From Malus domestica (taxonomy: Eukaryota > Streptophyta > Magnoliopsida > Rosales > Rosaceae), in NCBI RefSeq assembly GCF_042453785.1, contig NC_091677.1, forward strand, positions 6,419,501 through 6,483,500: a DNA stretch of 64,000 nucleotides, read 5' to 3'. The notes beneath the pieces were generated by a model. The model did not search any database, was not told the DNA's origin, and saw only the letters and a program-made list of their open reading frames with translations. Below are positions 22,847 to 33,632 of this stretch, one piece after another. The position numbers were made by a program, and so were the translations under genes. How positions within the stretch are numbered: position 1 is the first letter of the stretch; each line of letters begins with the position of its first letter.

Positions 22847-23591
22847 TCATGTAATTAGCACATTTTTCAAAAGTACTCTATAGATGGAAATGCAATAAGC
22901 AACAGAAGTTGAGGCAAGCCTAAGAGGCCAAGCAGATATATGGAAGTACATGTTTGGTTTTGCTGATTCCATGGCCTTAAAATGCGTTGTGGAGCTACGC
23001 ATAGCCGATATCATACACTCCCATAGTCCTAATGCTGGTGCCTCAAACTCAAAGCCTATGATCACTTTGTCCCAATTAGCCTCATGCATAGCACCCTCTC
23101 TAGAAATCACATGCCTCACACGCATCATGAGACTTCTTGTCCGCCAAAATATATTCACTGTTCATCACCCATCCGATGGTGGGGAACCTCTCTATGGGTT
23201 GACACACTCATCAAGATGGTTGCTACATGATGCTGAGCTGAGCCTAGCTCCAATGCTTATGATGGAGAATCACCCTTGCCTAATGGTTCCTTGGCATTAT
23301 TTCGCCCAATGCATCAAAGGAGGAGGTCCATGTGCCTTTAAGATGGCCCATGGGCTTGAGATTTGGGACTATGCGTCTCAAAATCCAGAGTTCAACAAAT
23401 TATTCAATGATGGAATGGCCTGTACGGCTAGGGTTGTGATGAAGGCAATACTCACAGGTTATGAACATGGGTTTGATAGTATAGGATCGTTAGTGGATGT
23501 AGGTGGTGGGACTGGAGGCGCAGTGGCTGAGATTGTCAAGGCATATCCCAATATCAAGGGTTTCAATTTTGACCTGCCGCATGTCGTAGCC

Positions 23592-23790
23592 GGATTTGGA
23601 TCATTTCCTGAGCTAATGGAGAGGATCCTTCTGACCAAGTGTTATGGGCCGTTGGATTTTCATCCAACGGCTATAATTATATTAACTTTAAAAGGACCCA
23701 CCTGTTTGTAGCCGTTGGATAAAAATCCAACGGTCCATAACACTTGGTCAGGAGGATCCTCTCCATTAGCTCAGGAGAGGATCCAAATCC
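23592..23790. mobile_element. Mutator-like MITE inside OMT exon 1
   Basis: Exact 9-bp duplication gtcgtagcc (23,583-23,591 and 23,791-23,799). The element is almost a full palindrome. The left arm ggatttggatcatttcctga and the right arm tcaggagaggatccaaatcc pair, and pairing continues for about 80 bp through gccgttggatttt/catccaacggc. A 9-bp TSD with long inverted ends fits Mutator-like elements. A relative sits in the second OMT copy. Confidence 0.9.
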
Positions 23791-23957
23791 GTCGTAGCCA
23801 TGGCACCGGTGTACCATGGTGTGTCACATGTAGGTGGTGATATGTTTGAGGGCAATATTCCAAATGCTGATGCAATTTTTATGAAGGTAAGTCACCTATT
23901 ACATTCAAGTTACGGTATGATCCATTAGCCGGTATATGATGATTGTAGCCTTGTGGG

Positions 23958-24405
23958 CATTGTTTTAAAAATTTCCGTTTAGCGTTGTTTATGCCTCACT
24001 TAGATGCTAGACGGCTACCATTGCGATTAATGCTTAGATTGAAAATTAAGAAATTGTGCCTAGACCTACCTCCACGAGTCTCACTTAGCAGGCTTTCACT
24101 TTATATTTTATTTTTTCAATAAATTGTAAAAGATTTGTTGAATACTTAGATAAACACTCATTATATTTTGTTCTCCACATTTTCAATTTGTTCTAATACT
24201 TTATAATTTATATGTCATTTTATTTTGCAATTAATGTATCCTAATACAATTACGTATTTTTTTTAAGTATAAGTAGACATTTATTTATATGTTGTATAAT
24301 AAATGTAATTAAAATTAGAAGGAAAAAAAAACCACCTACACTCCCCTTAGATGTCTAGGTGCTAGGCTCCTACTCGCCTCTCGATTAGCGCCTTTTAGAA
24401 CCTTG
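23958..24405. mobile_element. Degenerate hAT-like MITE in the OMT intron
   Basis: Ends cattgttttaaaaattt and gccttttagaaccttg resemble the ends of the element at 18,946-19,411, and remnants of the taggtgctaggc repeats remain near the right end. No exact TSD was found, so it is older. It lies wholly in the intron. Confidence 0.6.
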
Positions 24406-25110
24406 CTTATAGGTATGAATTTTTTTCAATTTTTTTTGTCACCTCGAATATGGAGATCTAGTAGTTTTTTATCTGTGAAGAAACATTGTTAGTTAGACAT
24501 AATAGCAGTCTTTGTTAAAAATTGAAATGACAAGCTAATTAACTTTTGATTAATGCAGTGGGTTATGCACGATTGGAGTGACAGTGATTGCATCAAGATT
24601 TTGAAGAATTGTCGAAAAGTAATACCAGAGAAAAGTGGGAAGATCATTATTGTTGATATAGTTCTAGAGCCAAATGGTGAAGGGATTTTGGATGACACAG
24701 GATTGGTCTTTGATTTGTTGATGATTGCACATGCGTCAGGTGGAAGGGAGAGGACTGAGAGTGAATGGAAGAAGATATTGGAAGGAGGAGGTTTCCCTCG
24801 CTACAAAGTCATCAAAATTCCAGCTATAGCATCCATTGTTGAGGCCTACCCTATGTGAACTAAATTACCAGTATGATGCAAATGTTGTAGTTATTATGGA
24901 ATGCCAATAAAATGATGCTCAATCATGGTGACTCCAGCTGGTTTAAGCACTTCCATTAGACCCAACTTGTTTGTAACCTAATCCTCAATATCCAACCCTT
25001 TTTTTCGCTCTAGTAAAGTAAATAAATACAATGAGCCAAAAAAGAGGGCAAGGCCTAACTACAACCAAAACAAGTTTACCCAGACTAGCAACAGTGCAAA
25101 AAGCTTGTAT

Positions 25111-25275
25111 TTTTTTTTAAACAAATGATATTATCTACATTAAGGAGAGAGCTGGACTTAGCATCACAATGGGCTAGCAATAATGTCTTTCAAATTTGTC
25201 TTTGGCGAGAATCGAACCTAAGACCTCTCACTTACTAGTGAAAAGAAATACCACTAGACCGTAGTACTAAGTGGC
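25111..25275 (-). mobile_element. tRNA-derived SINE (copy 2)
   Basis: Same family as 2548-2717. On the minus strand it has TAGTGGTATTTC (box A-like) and GGTTCGATTCTCGCC (box B), ending in TTTGTTTAAAAAAAA. Flanks gcaaaaagcttgtat at the left and gcaaaaag...acttgtaa at the right look like a target duplication broken by an A-run insertion. Confidence 0.78.
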
Positions 25276-25379
25276 AAAAAGAAAAAAAAAACTTGTAATT
25301 TATGTAGTGAATATGATCATTTATCTGTGTGTTTGATTCTCTCTCTCCACACATGATAGCACTAATGGGTTGAATTATT

Positions 25380-26365
25380 AGTTGTTAGTGATTAATGGTT
25401 CTATCATTTTAAGAAGGGTTCAAATGTATAGATTTGTAGTTCTGCAGTGGAGAATATGTCACATGTTTTCTCAAGCTATCATGATGTTATATGGGTCTGG
25501 AGAAATATTTATGTTCCACATTATCCTCATTGGAACCAATTTGGTTCCTTCCTTGGTTGTGTGGAGGCAAATTTAAAATGCAATGATCTGCATGAGCTTG
25601 GGTTACCTTGGAATCTTGTTTTTGTTGTAGCCTTATGGTTCTTATGGTTCTTATGGAAGTGGAGGTGTTGTGCTATATTTTGTCCTAATTTTATTAAACA
25701 TCCTAATCCAAAGAAATGCATCTTGGAGTATTCTACTGAATGACTCAAAGCTAATATTAGCATCTCTAGTAAACACACCGTGTGCAGGTTCTCTTGGCTT
25801 AGGTTCTTCCTCCGTCTAGGACTTTTAAGTTAAATGTGGATGGTGCTAGGCTTGGTTCTAATGGGGTGATTGGAAGTGGAGGACTAAATAGAGACTGGCA
25901 CGGTAATTGGATCACTGGCTTTATTGCTAAAAAAGGAGTTAGGGAAGTTCTCCATGCTTAGCCTTTGTTTTATGGGATGAAGATAGAAATTTCTCTCATC
26001 TTATTGTGGAGACTGATTCTGCTTTGGTGGTCTCTCTCATTCATGGTTCACCTAGCCTTATTAATCATCCTCTCTATGGTCTTGTCTAGGAGTGCAAAAG
26101 TTTGATCATAGAGAACTGAAGTTGTAATGTGCAACATATTCATAGATAGCGTAATCTTGCAGCTGACGGGTCAGCCAAATTGGATTTAAATAGCGAGATG
26201 GAGTTTCAAGAGCTTGCCGAACCTCCTCCTTGTTTAGTTCAAACTCTTTCGGATGACTGCTTTGGAGTTGCTATAGCTAGATTAGTTGTTTCTTTGTGTT
26301 TTCTTTTTCTTCTCCATGTTACCCGAAAGAAAAGGGTTCAAATGGATAAATTTCTCTTTGAGTAA
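25380..26365 (+). pseudogene. LINE fragment: zinc-binding region and RNase H domain
   Basis: The first part has ENMSHVFSSYHDVIWVWRNIY, like the Cys/His region after plant LINE reverse transcriptase (zf-RVT). The second part, from about 25,825, has LNVDGARLGSNG, then in other frames VETDSALVVSLIHGSPSLI and NLAADGSAKLD, the plant LINE-type RNase H (RVT_3) motifs. It ends FGVAIARLV, a common C-terminus of these proteins. Several stops and frameshifts are present. The reverse transcriptase itself is missing, as expected of a 5'-truncated LINE copy. Confidence 0.75.
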
Positions 26366-26502
26366 TCCATCTCTTAGTTTCAAATTGGTTACAATTCTTT
26401 GACAACTTGATGGAAAAAATTAAATGTGTATTACAAGTTTTTTCCCTCTTTTCGGCAAATATTTAGTTTTAGTTCTAACGTGGGGTACATTAATAAATAA
26501 TA

Positions 26503-26840
26503 GGCTTTTTAGTTAAAATGGTCCCTGAGATTTGAAATCAATAGAATTGGTCCCTGAGTTTGTCCACAATCAATCATTTTGGTCATTCCATGAAAAATCT
26601 CAATAAAATAAGGGTAAAATGACAACAATATCCTCAATTTTTGTCAAATCATTTTGGTCTATTGTTTATTAAATTAAGGTTAATTTTGTCATTTTGATCA
26701 TTATTTAACATAATTTTTTTTCCCAAGGACTAAAATCATTGATTATGGACAAACTCAGAAACAAATTCTATTGATTTCAAATCTCAATGACCAAAGTGAG
26801 GAGTTATGCAAATCTCAGAGACCATTTTAGCTAAAAAGCC
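26503..26840. mobile_element. Mutator-like MITE with long inverted ends
   Basis: 338 bp. Ends ggctttttagttaaaatggt and accattttagctaaaaagcc are inverted. A second inner pair is tggtccctgagtttgtcc against ggacaaactcagaaacaa. The flanks are taaataata and taaataatg, an 8-9 bp duplication. The (c)caatcaatcattttggtc/gactaaaatcattgattatg arms extend the pairing. Confidence 0.8.
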
Positions 26841-28003
26841 TAAATAATGATGATACATAGTGAACACATAAAATATTAACAAATCATATGATTGTGAATT
26901 GTATTAATTACATTGAAAAAGAATCAAAGAACAATGAGGAATGGAGGAAACTGAAGAATTAGAGAGAGAAACAACTCAAGAGAGAAAGAGTAAACTATAT
27001 GAATTGTATTTCAGACTTAATGAATTGGATCCTCACAATTACAGAGCTTATATGCACACAGAGCTTATATGCACACGTACATCTAGCTTAAAGCTTCCTT
27101 CTTATACTTCTAACAAACTAACTAACTTCTAAACAACCTAACATCTTTAGTATGCCATGTCAACCTCACTAACTAACCAATGCTGAGTTGTCATTTATTG
27201 ATACTCAACAAATTGATGATATAATCTTGCTTAATTATAGTACAATCATGTCTAATGATTTTTTTATTGCAAATGTATACTGATTATTTAGGTACGGATA
27301 ATGTTATTCACACCCTTATTTTTACGTTCCATAAACTCTTATTTATTTTTTGTCATTGATCTTTTTCAAAAGCGGCCAAAACTATTAAAGAAGAAAGTAA
27401 ACCACATTACCAATTATTTAGATACATGACAATACATGACAAGACTAAAGAAGAGGCCAAACCTATTGAAAAAATAAGGTAAACCTTCATTACTAGTGAT
27501 TTAGGTACATGACAAGACTAAGGAAGAGCCCAAACCTATAAGAAGGTAAACTTTCATTACCAATTATTTAGGTACCTGATAAGACTAAAGAAGAAATTAA
27601 AAATATTGAAGAAAGAAGGTAAACCTTCATTACCAGTTATTTAGGTACATGACAAGACTAAAAAGAGGCCAAACCTATTGAAGAAATAAGGTAAACCTTC
27701 ATTACCAGCTATTTAGGTACATGACAAGACTAAAGAAAAGGCCAAACCTATTGAAGAATGAAGGTTGTTGATGCACAAAACTGGGTTGGCTTTAGAGCAA
27801 CTTAAAGTGTCAAGGTGTGACCTTTCAGAATGTTGCTTTAGTCATAATATGTACAATGATACGAGGTAAGGGGAGCAAACAAAAGATGTGCGTGGTTCTC
27901 CTTACGTTAAGCTACATTCACGAGGATAGAGGAGTTCTCATTAGTAATGTAGAGTTCACATGATGCAAAAGTTTAAGCATAATCAATATCCTAAGTGAGT
28001 TTT
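26841..28003 (+). repeat. Repeat-nest arm 1 (plus orientation)
   Basis: It starts at taaataatgatgatacatag right after the MITE and holds aatcaaagaacaatgaggaa, an array of ~73-bp units (27,365-27,768) and an LTR-like part starting ttgttgatgcacaaaac. Arms 2 (inverted) and 3 (direct) repeat the same order. The 63-codon frame at 26,941 is not supported as a gene. Confidence 0.8.
27365..27768 (+). repeat. Tandem array of ~73-bp units, copy in arm 1
   Basis: About six imperfect units of the form ggtaaaccttcattaccagt, then tatttaggtacatgacaaga, then ctaaagaagaggccaaacct. One unit has a partial internal duplication (acatgacaatacatgacaag). Confidence 0.85.
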
Positions 28004-28440
28004 GTTGATGCACAAAACCAGAAGGTCCTGGAACAACGTAAATCTGACCGTGAATCTGCAAGAAAGTAAAGAACACAAGATGTATCGTGGTTTACCCCAA
28101 TGTTTGGGCTACGTCCACACTGATGTTGATATTGTTTCACTCTGAATGGTGAATATACAAGAAGGCTAGAGGCAGTGTGCTCTCTAGCCTATTTTATGTG
28201 ATTGCTCTCTCTGAGATGTTTTCTCTCTTCCCATGGCCTAAATCTTGACCCCCCTAATGAGGAGAGTGAAGAGTCCTTTTATAGAATAAGGACTCCTCAC
28301 TTATTACATAGTTGCCCCTTCATTTATTACATAATTACATTTGAGTCTCCCGAGTATTTATATGAGGTCTAAATACGGATGCCCTAAATATGGTACAAAT
28401 AAGTTCTAATAATTGCTTAAGTAGAATAACGTCATCATGG
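28004..28440 (+). mobile_element. LTR-like insertion inside arm 1
   Basis: It begins tgttgatgcacaaaaccaga. The uninterrupted version of the surrounding sequence is seen in arm 3 near 32,765-32,780 (gagttatcaatagcaagtga), so this stretch is an insert. Its last part (ctaataattgcttaagtaga) reappears inverted near 30,110-30,135. Probably a related solo LTR; no exact TSD was recognised. Confidence 0.55.
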
Positions 28441-28690
28441 ATCAATTGCGGGTGAATGATTTCTTTTTATAGTAGAGGTGAGTCTTCTATTATCGTTCGC
28501 AGTCGATGTGGGACTCTAGGAGCTTTATTCAGGTGGGACTCTAGGAGCTTTATTCAGGTGTTGACACGTGTCATGTTGTGTTTGGTTTCTTGATTGAAGA
28601 GGAACTTCTGTGCTTCGGCAGGGGTGTCTCTGCACGAACCCTTCAATAGGTCTTCGAAGGTATTTAGTTGACCAGTACTCGATAGATTCA
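28441..28690 (+). repeat. Second half of the LTR-like sequence of arm 1
   Basis: It matches 32,780-33,026 closely (cagtcgatgtgggactc, ggtgttgacacgtgtca, gaggaacttctgtgcttcgg). A 31-bp unit gtgggactctaggagcttta followed by ttcag is doubled here and in the other copy. Confidence 0.75.
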
Positions 28691-29611
28691 AAATTAAGGG
28701 GAGAGTAGGAGTGAGTGCAATCGTACCCGCCTCTGTAACCGGGGCAACACCTCCATTAGCTGTGACAATACTATCCTGTGGTGGTGATGTTGTAGAGTTA
28801 AATAAAGTACGATCATAAGTCATATGATCAGTGGCTCCAGAGTCAATGATTCAACTTATTTCAAGATTAACAGATGCAATTAAGGCTTTGCTCATGTTAC
28901 CTGGATCATCAGATTACTCTCGGGAAGCAATCAAATTTAAAAGTGAACGTTGCGGGCCCAGATTATCTGGATGAGTATGCTCACGGGTTGTTGCTATTGG
29001 TGGGACAAGTGGGCCTGCTGCAGCCTTGCTGTCAATGCCAGCACGTGCTGGACTTGCTGGATTGCTAGTGACAGTTGGGCTTCAATTGTCAGCCCACTTG
29101 TGGAGTCCTTGGTAGTCGATGTGACTAGCCCACTAGCAGGTTTGCTGGTGGTCAGCACAAAAAACACCGAGCCAGCTTCTAGAACCGTGGCCTGCGCATA
29201 ATCTGCAACTTTGGTATGCGTAGTATGGCTTTCATCCATTGAAGGCAACGGTTTTGTGGCTTTGTTTTGTATGTTTTCTGGGTTTGGGTTGTCTGTGGAA
29301 GTCTCTTGTCTCGAGACTTTCTAGACGCAGTCGGCAGTAAATCAAAGGAGTCTCACGGCTTTCTGCAGTAGGACCAACCAAGAAATTCTCACGCTGGCAA
29401 TACCTGGAATTAGGATTTGAGGAAGAGACAGACCGAAACCTGCTCTGATACCAAGATAAAAGTGTTTAGGGTTTGAATTGTATTCTGTTATTCTTCTCCT
29501 TCGAGGAGCTAAATATAAGATACAACTTGTAATACAAGTAATATTAAAAGAATTATAACCAATCTAGGAAATATAATTATATTCCTAATCTAATTTGGAC
29601 TCACGCCAACA
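28690..29611 (-). pseudogene. Truncated Copia element: 5' LTR, primer site, gag end and protease
   Basis: On the minus strand an LTR of about 158 bp (29,454-29,611, TGTTGGCGTGAGTCC to TTTTATCTT) is followed by the tRNA-Met-type site (GGTATCAGAGC, near 29,442-29,452). Gag-like sequence follows, then the protease motif IIDSGATDHMTYDRTLFN (about 28,795-28,850). It stops abruptly at ~28,690 against the LTR-like sequence. Integrase, reverse transcriptase and 3' LTR are absent. Stops and frameshifts are present. Confidence 0.78.
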
Positions 29612-30110
29612 AAAATATATTAACCATAACACAGAAAGATACAAAATAACTTCCAAAACTAACTACAACACAAGTTATAAATTAAAATATGAAACCAAAA
29701 AGCATAGTTTTTATATGTTGGATCTTACCCTAGGCATAACATGGAGTCCAGTTGCATTGTTCGAACAAAATTTTGATATGTTTCTAATTGCAGCCCTTTT
29801 TTTTAAGTGGTCACGCCCCTTTTCCTTCTAACCCGGAATTTGCACTTCAATACAATCTGCAAGCATAAAGAAGCCAAACTTTTGCTATTTTATTTTATGT
29901 TGCAGGCTGCTTATACTAAATATATATAATATTTATTTTCAGTTCGGCATCGGATTACCGAAAATTTGAGTAGACCATATTGAATCTAATACCGAAATTT
30001 CGAGATCGGTTTGGTATTTCATCCCGAAAATTTCAAGAATTTTGGTTTGTGATAGGGATTTTTTTTTGTTTGGTTCAGGATTTTTTTTCCAACCCTGATC
30101 TCTGATAACA
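29612..30110. other. Spacer between arms 1 and 2
   Basis: No gene. From 29,940 to 30,100 the ttcggcatcgg...ccgaaaatt...cgaaatttcgagatcgg motifs look like a dispersed plant repeat with cgaaaatt/aattttgg inverted parts. Confidence 0.4.
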
Positions 30111-31167
30111 TTATTCTACTTAAGCAATTATTATAACTCAATTATGATATTGATTATGCTTAAACTTTTGCATCATGTGAACTCTACATTACTAATGAGA
30201 ACTCCTCTACCCTCGTGGATGTAGTCAACTTAGGGAGAACTACACACATCTTGTATTTGCTTCCCTTATCTCTTATCATTTTACATATTATGACTAAAGC
30301 AACCTTGTGAAAGGTCACACCTTGACACTTTAAGTTGTTCTAAAGTCAACCCAGTTTTGTGCATCAACAACCTTCATTCTTCAATAGGTTTGGCCTCTTC
30401 TTTAGTCTTGTCATGCACCTAAACAACTGGTAATGAAAGTTTACCTTATTTCTTCAATAGGTTTGGCCTCTTTTTAGTCTTATCATGTACCTAAATAACT
30501 GGTAATGAAAGTTTACCTTCTTATAGGTTTGGGCTCTTCCTAAGTCTTGTCATGTACCTAAATCATTGGTAATGAAGGTTTACCTTCTTTTTTCAATAGG
30601 TTTGGCCTCTTCTTTAGTCTTGTCGTGTATCTAAATAACTGGTAATGAGGTTTACTTTCTTCTTTAATAGTTTTGTCCGCTTTTGAAGGAGATCAGTGAC
30701 AAAAAATTAACAAGAGTGTATGGAAGGTAAAAATAAGGGTGTGAATAACACTATCCGTACCAAAATAATCATTACATGTTTGCAATAAAAAATCACTAGA
30801 CATGATTGTACTATAATTAAGCAGGATTATTTGTTGAGTATCAATAAATGACATCTCAACATTGGTTAGTTAGTGAGGCTGCCATGGCATACTAAAGTTG
30901 TTAGGTTGTTAAGAAGTTAGTTTGTTATAAGTGTACAAATGAAGCTTTAAGCTAGATGTATGTGTGCATAAAAGCTTTGTAATTGTGAGGATCCAATTCA
31001 TTAAGTCAAAAATACAATTCATGTAGTTTACCCTTTCTCTCTTCAGTTGTTTCTCTCTCTAATTCTTCATTTTCCTCCATTCCTCATTGTTCTTTGATTC
31101 TTTCTCAATGTAATTAATACAATTCACTGTCACATGATTTGTTAATATTTTATGTGTTCACTAAGCC
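30111..31167 (-). repeat. Repeat-nest arm 2 (inverted)
   Basis: It reads as the reverse complement of arm 1 and arm 3: the LTR-like start (gtgcatcaacaacc near 30,360), then the array (30,375-30,690), then aattcttcattttcctccat and ttatgtgttcacta at the end. It is the middle member of a plus-minus-plus arrangement. Confidence 0.85.
30375..30690 (-). repeat. Tandem array of ~73-bp units, inverted copy
   Basis: About four and a half units in the opposite orientation (ggtaatgaaagtttacc, cttgtcatgcacctaaa, aataggtttggcctctt). It has fewer units than the two plus-strand arrays. Confidence 0.85.
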
Positions 31168-32535
31168 TAAATAATAATGATACATAGTGAACACATAAAA
31201 TATTAACAAATCATGTGACAGTGAATTGTATTAATTACATTGAGAAAGAATCAAAGAACAATGAGGAATGGAGGAAAATGAAGAATTAGAGAGAGAAAGG
31301 ACAAATTATATGAATTGTATTTCAGACTTAATGAATTGGATCCTCACAATTACAGAGCTTTTATGCACACATACATCTAGCTTAAAGGTTCCTTCTTACA
31401 CTTCAAACAAACTAACTAATTTCTTAACAACCTAACAACTTTAGTATGACTTGGCAGCCTCACTAACTAACCAATGCTAAGTTGTCATTTATTGATACTC
31501 AACAAATTGATGATTTAATCCTACTTAATTATAATACAATTGTTGATGCACAAAATCAGTGAGAACTTTGGTACAACAGAAAGTGTTAAGTTTGTGACAT
31601 TCGCTAGATTGCTTCGGTCACTAGTGTGGATAAGTATGTAAATGGATAGAGACAGGGAAGCAAACACAATATGTATGTGGTTCACCCAGATTAGCTACGT
31701 CTACGGAGTAGAGGAGTTCTCATTAATTGTGAAGGGTTTACACAAGTACATATGTTTAAGCTCTCATTTAGTGAGTACAAGTGAATGATTTAGTACAAAT
31801 GACATTAGGAAATATTGTGGGAGAATGATCTCATTTTATAGAAGAGTTTCTAGCTTTGTTCTGACATTGACATGTGTCATGTTGTGATTGGCTTCTGATG
31901 TTGACACGTGTCGCACTGTGATTGGCCTCCTGGTTGGAGGGAGACTCTTCTAGATCCTTGACGGTATAACGTTGACCGGTGCTCAGTAGTTTCGGGATTG
32001 GTTAAGTATGGTACAAACAACAATCATGTCTAATGATTTGTTATTGCAAGTGTATAATTATTATTTAGGTACAGATAGTGTTATTCGAACCCTTATTTTT
32101 ACCTTCCATACACTCTTGTTAATTTTTTATCATTGATCTTCTTCAAAAGCGGTCAAAACTATTAAAGAAGAAAGTAAACCTCATTACCAGTTATTTAGAT
32201 ACATGACAAGACTAAAGAAGAGGCCAAACCTATTGAAAAAAATAAGGTAAACCTTCATTACCAGTGATTTAGGTACATGACAAGACTAAGAAAGAGCCCA
32301 AACCTATAAGAAGGTAAACTTTCATTACCAGTTATTTAGTACCTTATAAGACTAAAGAAGAAATTAAAAATATTGAAGAAAGAAGGTAAACCTTCATTAC
32401 CAGTTATTTAGGTACATGACAAGACTAAAAAGAGGCCAAACCTATTGAAGAAATAAGGTAAACCTTCATTACCAGTTATTTAGGTACATGACAAGACTAA
32501 AGAAGAGGCCAAACCTATTGAAGAATGAAGGTTGT
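31168..32535 (+). repeat. Repeat-nest arm 3 (plus), interrupted by a solo LTR
   Basis: It repeats arm 1 from tgatacatagtgaacacata onward. With arm 2 it forms a near-perfect palindrome with only ~20 bp at the centre (agcctaaataataatgatac). It holds its own unit array at 32,150-32,535 (about five units). Confidence 0.85.
31541..32019 (+). mobile_element. Solo LTR with exact 5-bp duplication
   Basis: 479 bp, starts tgttgatgcacaaaatcagt and ends ggttaagtatggtacaaaca (TG...CA). Flanked by acaat (31,536-31,540 and 32,020-32,024). Arm 1 shows the empty site (agtacaatcatgtctaatg near 27,240). No internal domain is present, so it is a solo LTR or short LTR unit. Confidence 0.85.
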
Positions 32536-33026
32536 TGATGCACAAAACTAGGTTGCCTTTAGAACAACTTAAAGTGTCAAGGTGTGACCTTTCACAAGGT
32601 TGCTTTAGTCATAATATGCAAAATGATAAGAGATAAGGGGAGCAAACACAAGATGTGCGTGGTTCTCCTTAAGTTGAGCTACATCCAAAAGGGTAGAGGA
32701 GTTCTCATTAGTAATGTAGAGTTCACATGATGCAAAAGTTGAAGCATAATCAATATGATAAGTGAGTTATCAATAGCAAGTGAATGATCTCTTTTTATAG
32801 TAAAGGTTAGTCTCCTGTTATCGTCCGCAGTCGATGTGGGACTCCAGGAGTTTTATTCAGGTGGGACTCTAGAAGCTTTATTCAGGTGTTGACACGTGTC
32901 ACATTGTGTTTGGTTTCTTGATTGAAGAGGAACTTCTGTGCTTCGGCAAGGGTGTCTCTACACGAACCCTTCAATAGGTCTTTGAAAGTATTTAGTTAAC
33001 CAGTACTCGATAGATTCAGAATTAGG
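32536..33026 (+). mobile_element. LTR-like element following the array of arm 3
   Basis: It begins tgttgatgcacaaaactagg and runs uninterrupted to agattcagaattagggaag. Array-like sequence (aaacattcatcaccaattat) resumes after it near 33,058, so it probably inserted within the array. It is the intact counterpart of 27,770-28,003 plus 28,441-28,690. Confidence 0.65.
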
Positions 33027-33199
33027 GAAGTATATAAAAAATAAATAAAAACAGATAAACATTCATCACCAATTATTTTGGTACATGACTAAAGTTTGAG
33101 TACGTATTTACAAAGATACACAGAAATTGGGTTACATTGTGTTTCATTTATCTAAAGTTTTATCATTTCGATTTCTGACCTAAAACGATAAATTATAAG

Positions 33200-33442
33200 C
33201 ATGCGAGTTCATGTTGGTTATAACACAAAGCCTTTCTTGATCAAGTGGAACTGAAAAGAAGGAAAACTTAGAACTGAAAAGAAGGAAAACATGGTTGAGA
33301 GTATGAATTTCACTCGGAGAAAGAAGAGATGCGCTTATAAAGAGTTAAACTACTTCTCATATTACCAATTAGTTTATGGTGGAACCTCAACTTTCTTCAT
33401 TTATCAGAATATCTTGGCCTATGTGTGAAGCCCAAATGCCAC
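33200..33442. repeat. Dispersed repeat shared with 33,660-33,800 and 50,340-50,710
   Basis: All three places share a block like gcttataaagagtt, then ctactactccccatactgcc- and caattgattttatgg-like text, then taactttcttc. It resembles a short LTR or TRIM-like sequence, but no ends were defined. Confidence 0.45.
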
Positions 33443-33632
33443 GGAAAAGGATCCTCGCCATATCCTTTTCCTAGGGATCCTAGGGATCCCATGATCTCAC
33501 CCGTTCATCGTATATCGTGCGATCAGTTTTTGTTAGGCACTATTCATATTTAATTTTAAATTTTAAAATAATTTCTGACTGTACGATGTATGATAAATGG
33601 GTGAGATCACGGGATCCCTAGGATCCTTTTCC
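33443..33632. mobile_element. MITE of the ggatcc-ended family with exact 9-bp duplication
   Basis: Flanked by aaatgccac (33,434-33,442 and 33,633-33,641). Ends ggaaaaggatcct and aggatccttttcc are inverted. Inner pair: gggatcccatgatctcaccc against gggtgagatcacgggatccc. 190 bp. The 9-bp TSD suggests a Mutator-like origin and defines the family of the copy at 4520. Confidence 0.88.

Larger units (their letters stand above)
22884..24858 (+). pseudogene. Plant type-2 O-methyltransferase, disrupted by a MITE
   Basis: A two-exon class II small-molecule OMT of the COMT/ASMT-like kind. Exon 1 is 22,884-23,886 (with a 199-bp insert) and exon 2 is 24,559-24,858, with GT-AG borders and phase 0. Family marks are MALKCVVELRIADI (dimer part), SAM motif LVDVGGGTGGAVAEIVKAYP, NFDLPHVV, catalytic His region WVMHDWSDSDCIKILKNCRK, and the end IVEAYPM. 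Two lesions are visible. The first is a TAA at 22,896-22,898, fifth codon of the expected start. The second is a MITE at 23,592-23,790 that adds 208 bp including its duplication, shifting the frame and reaching a stop at 23,709. A shortened start at the ATG at 22,950 is possible for the first lesion only. The substrate (phenolic, alkaloid-like or indole) cannot be told. Confidence 0.88.

Noticed and set aside
25382-25743. Independent gene at 25.4 kb
   Set aside because: The sequence fits the Cys/His region of a LINE and is followed by its RNase H remnant.
27365-32535. Possible CRISPR-like array
   Set aside because: The units are contiguous imperfect tandem repeats with no unique spacers, in a eukaryotic TE context.
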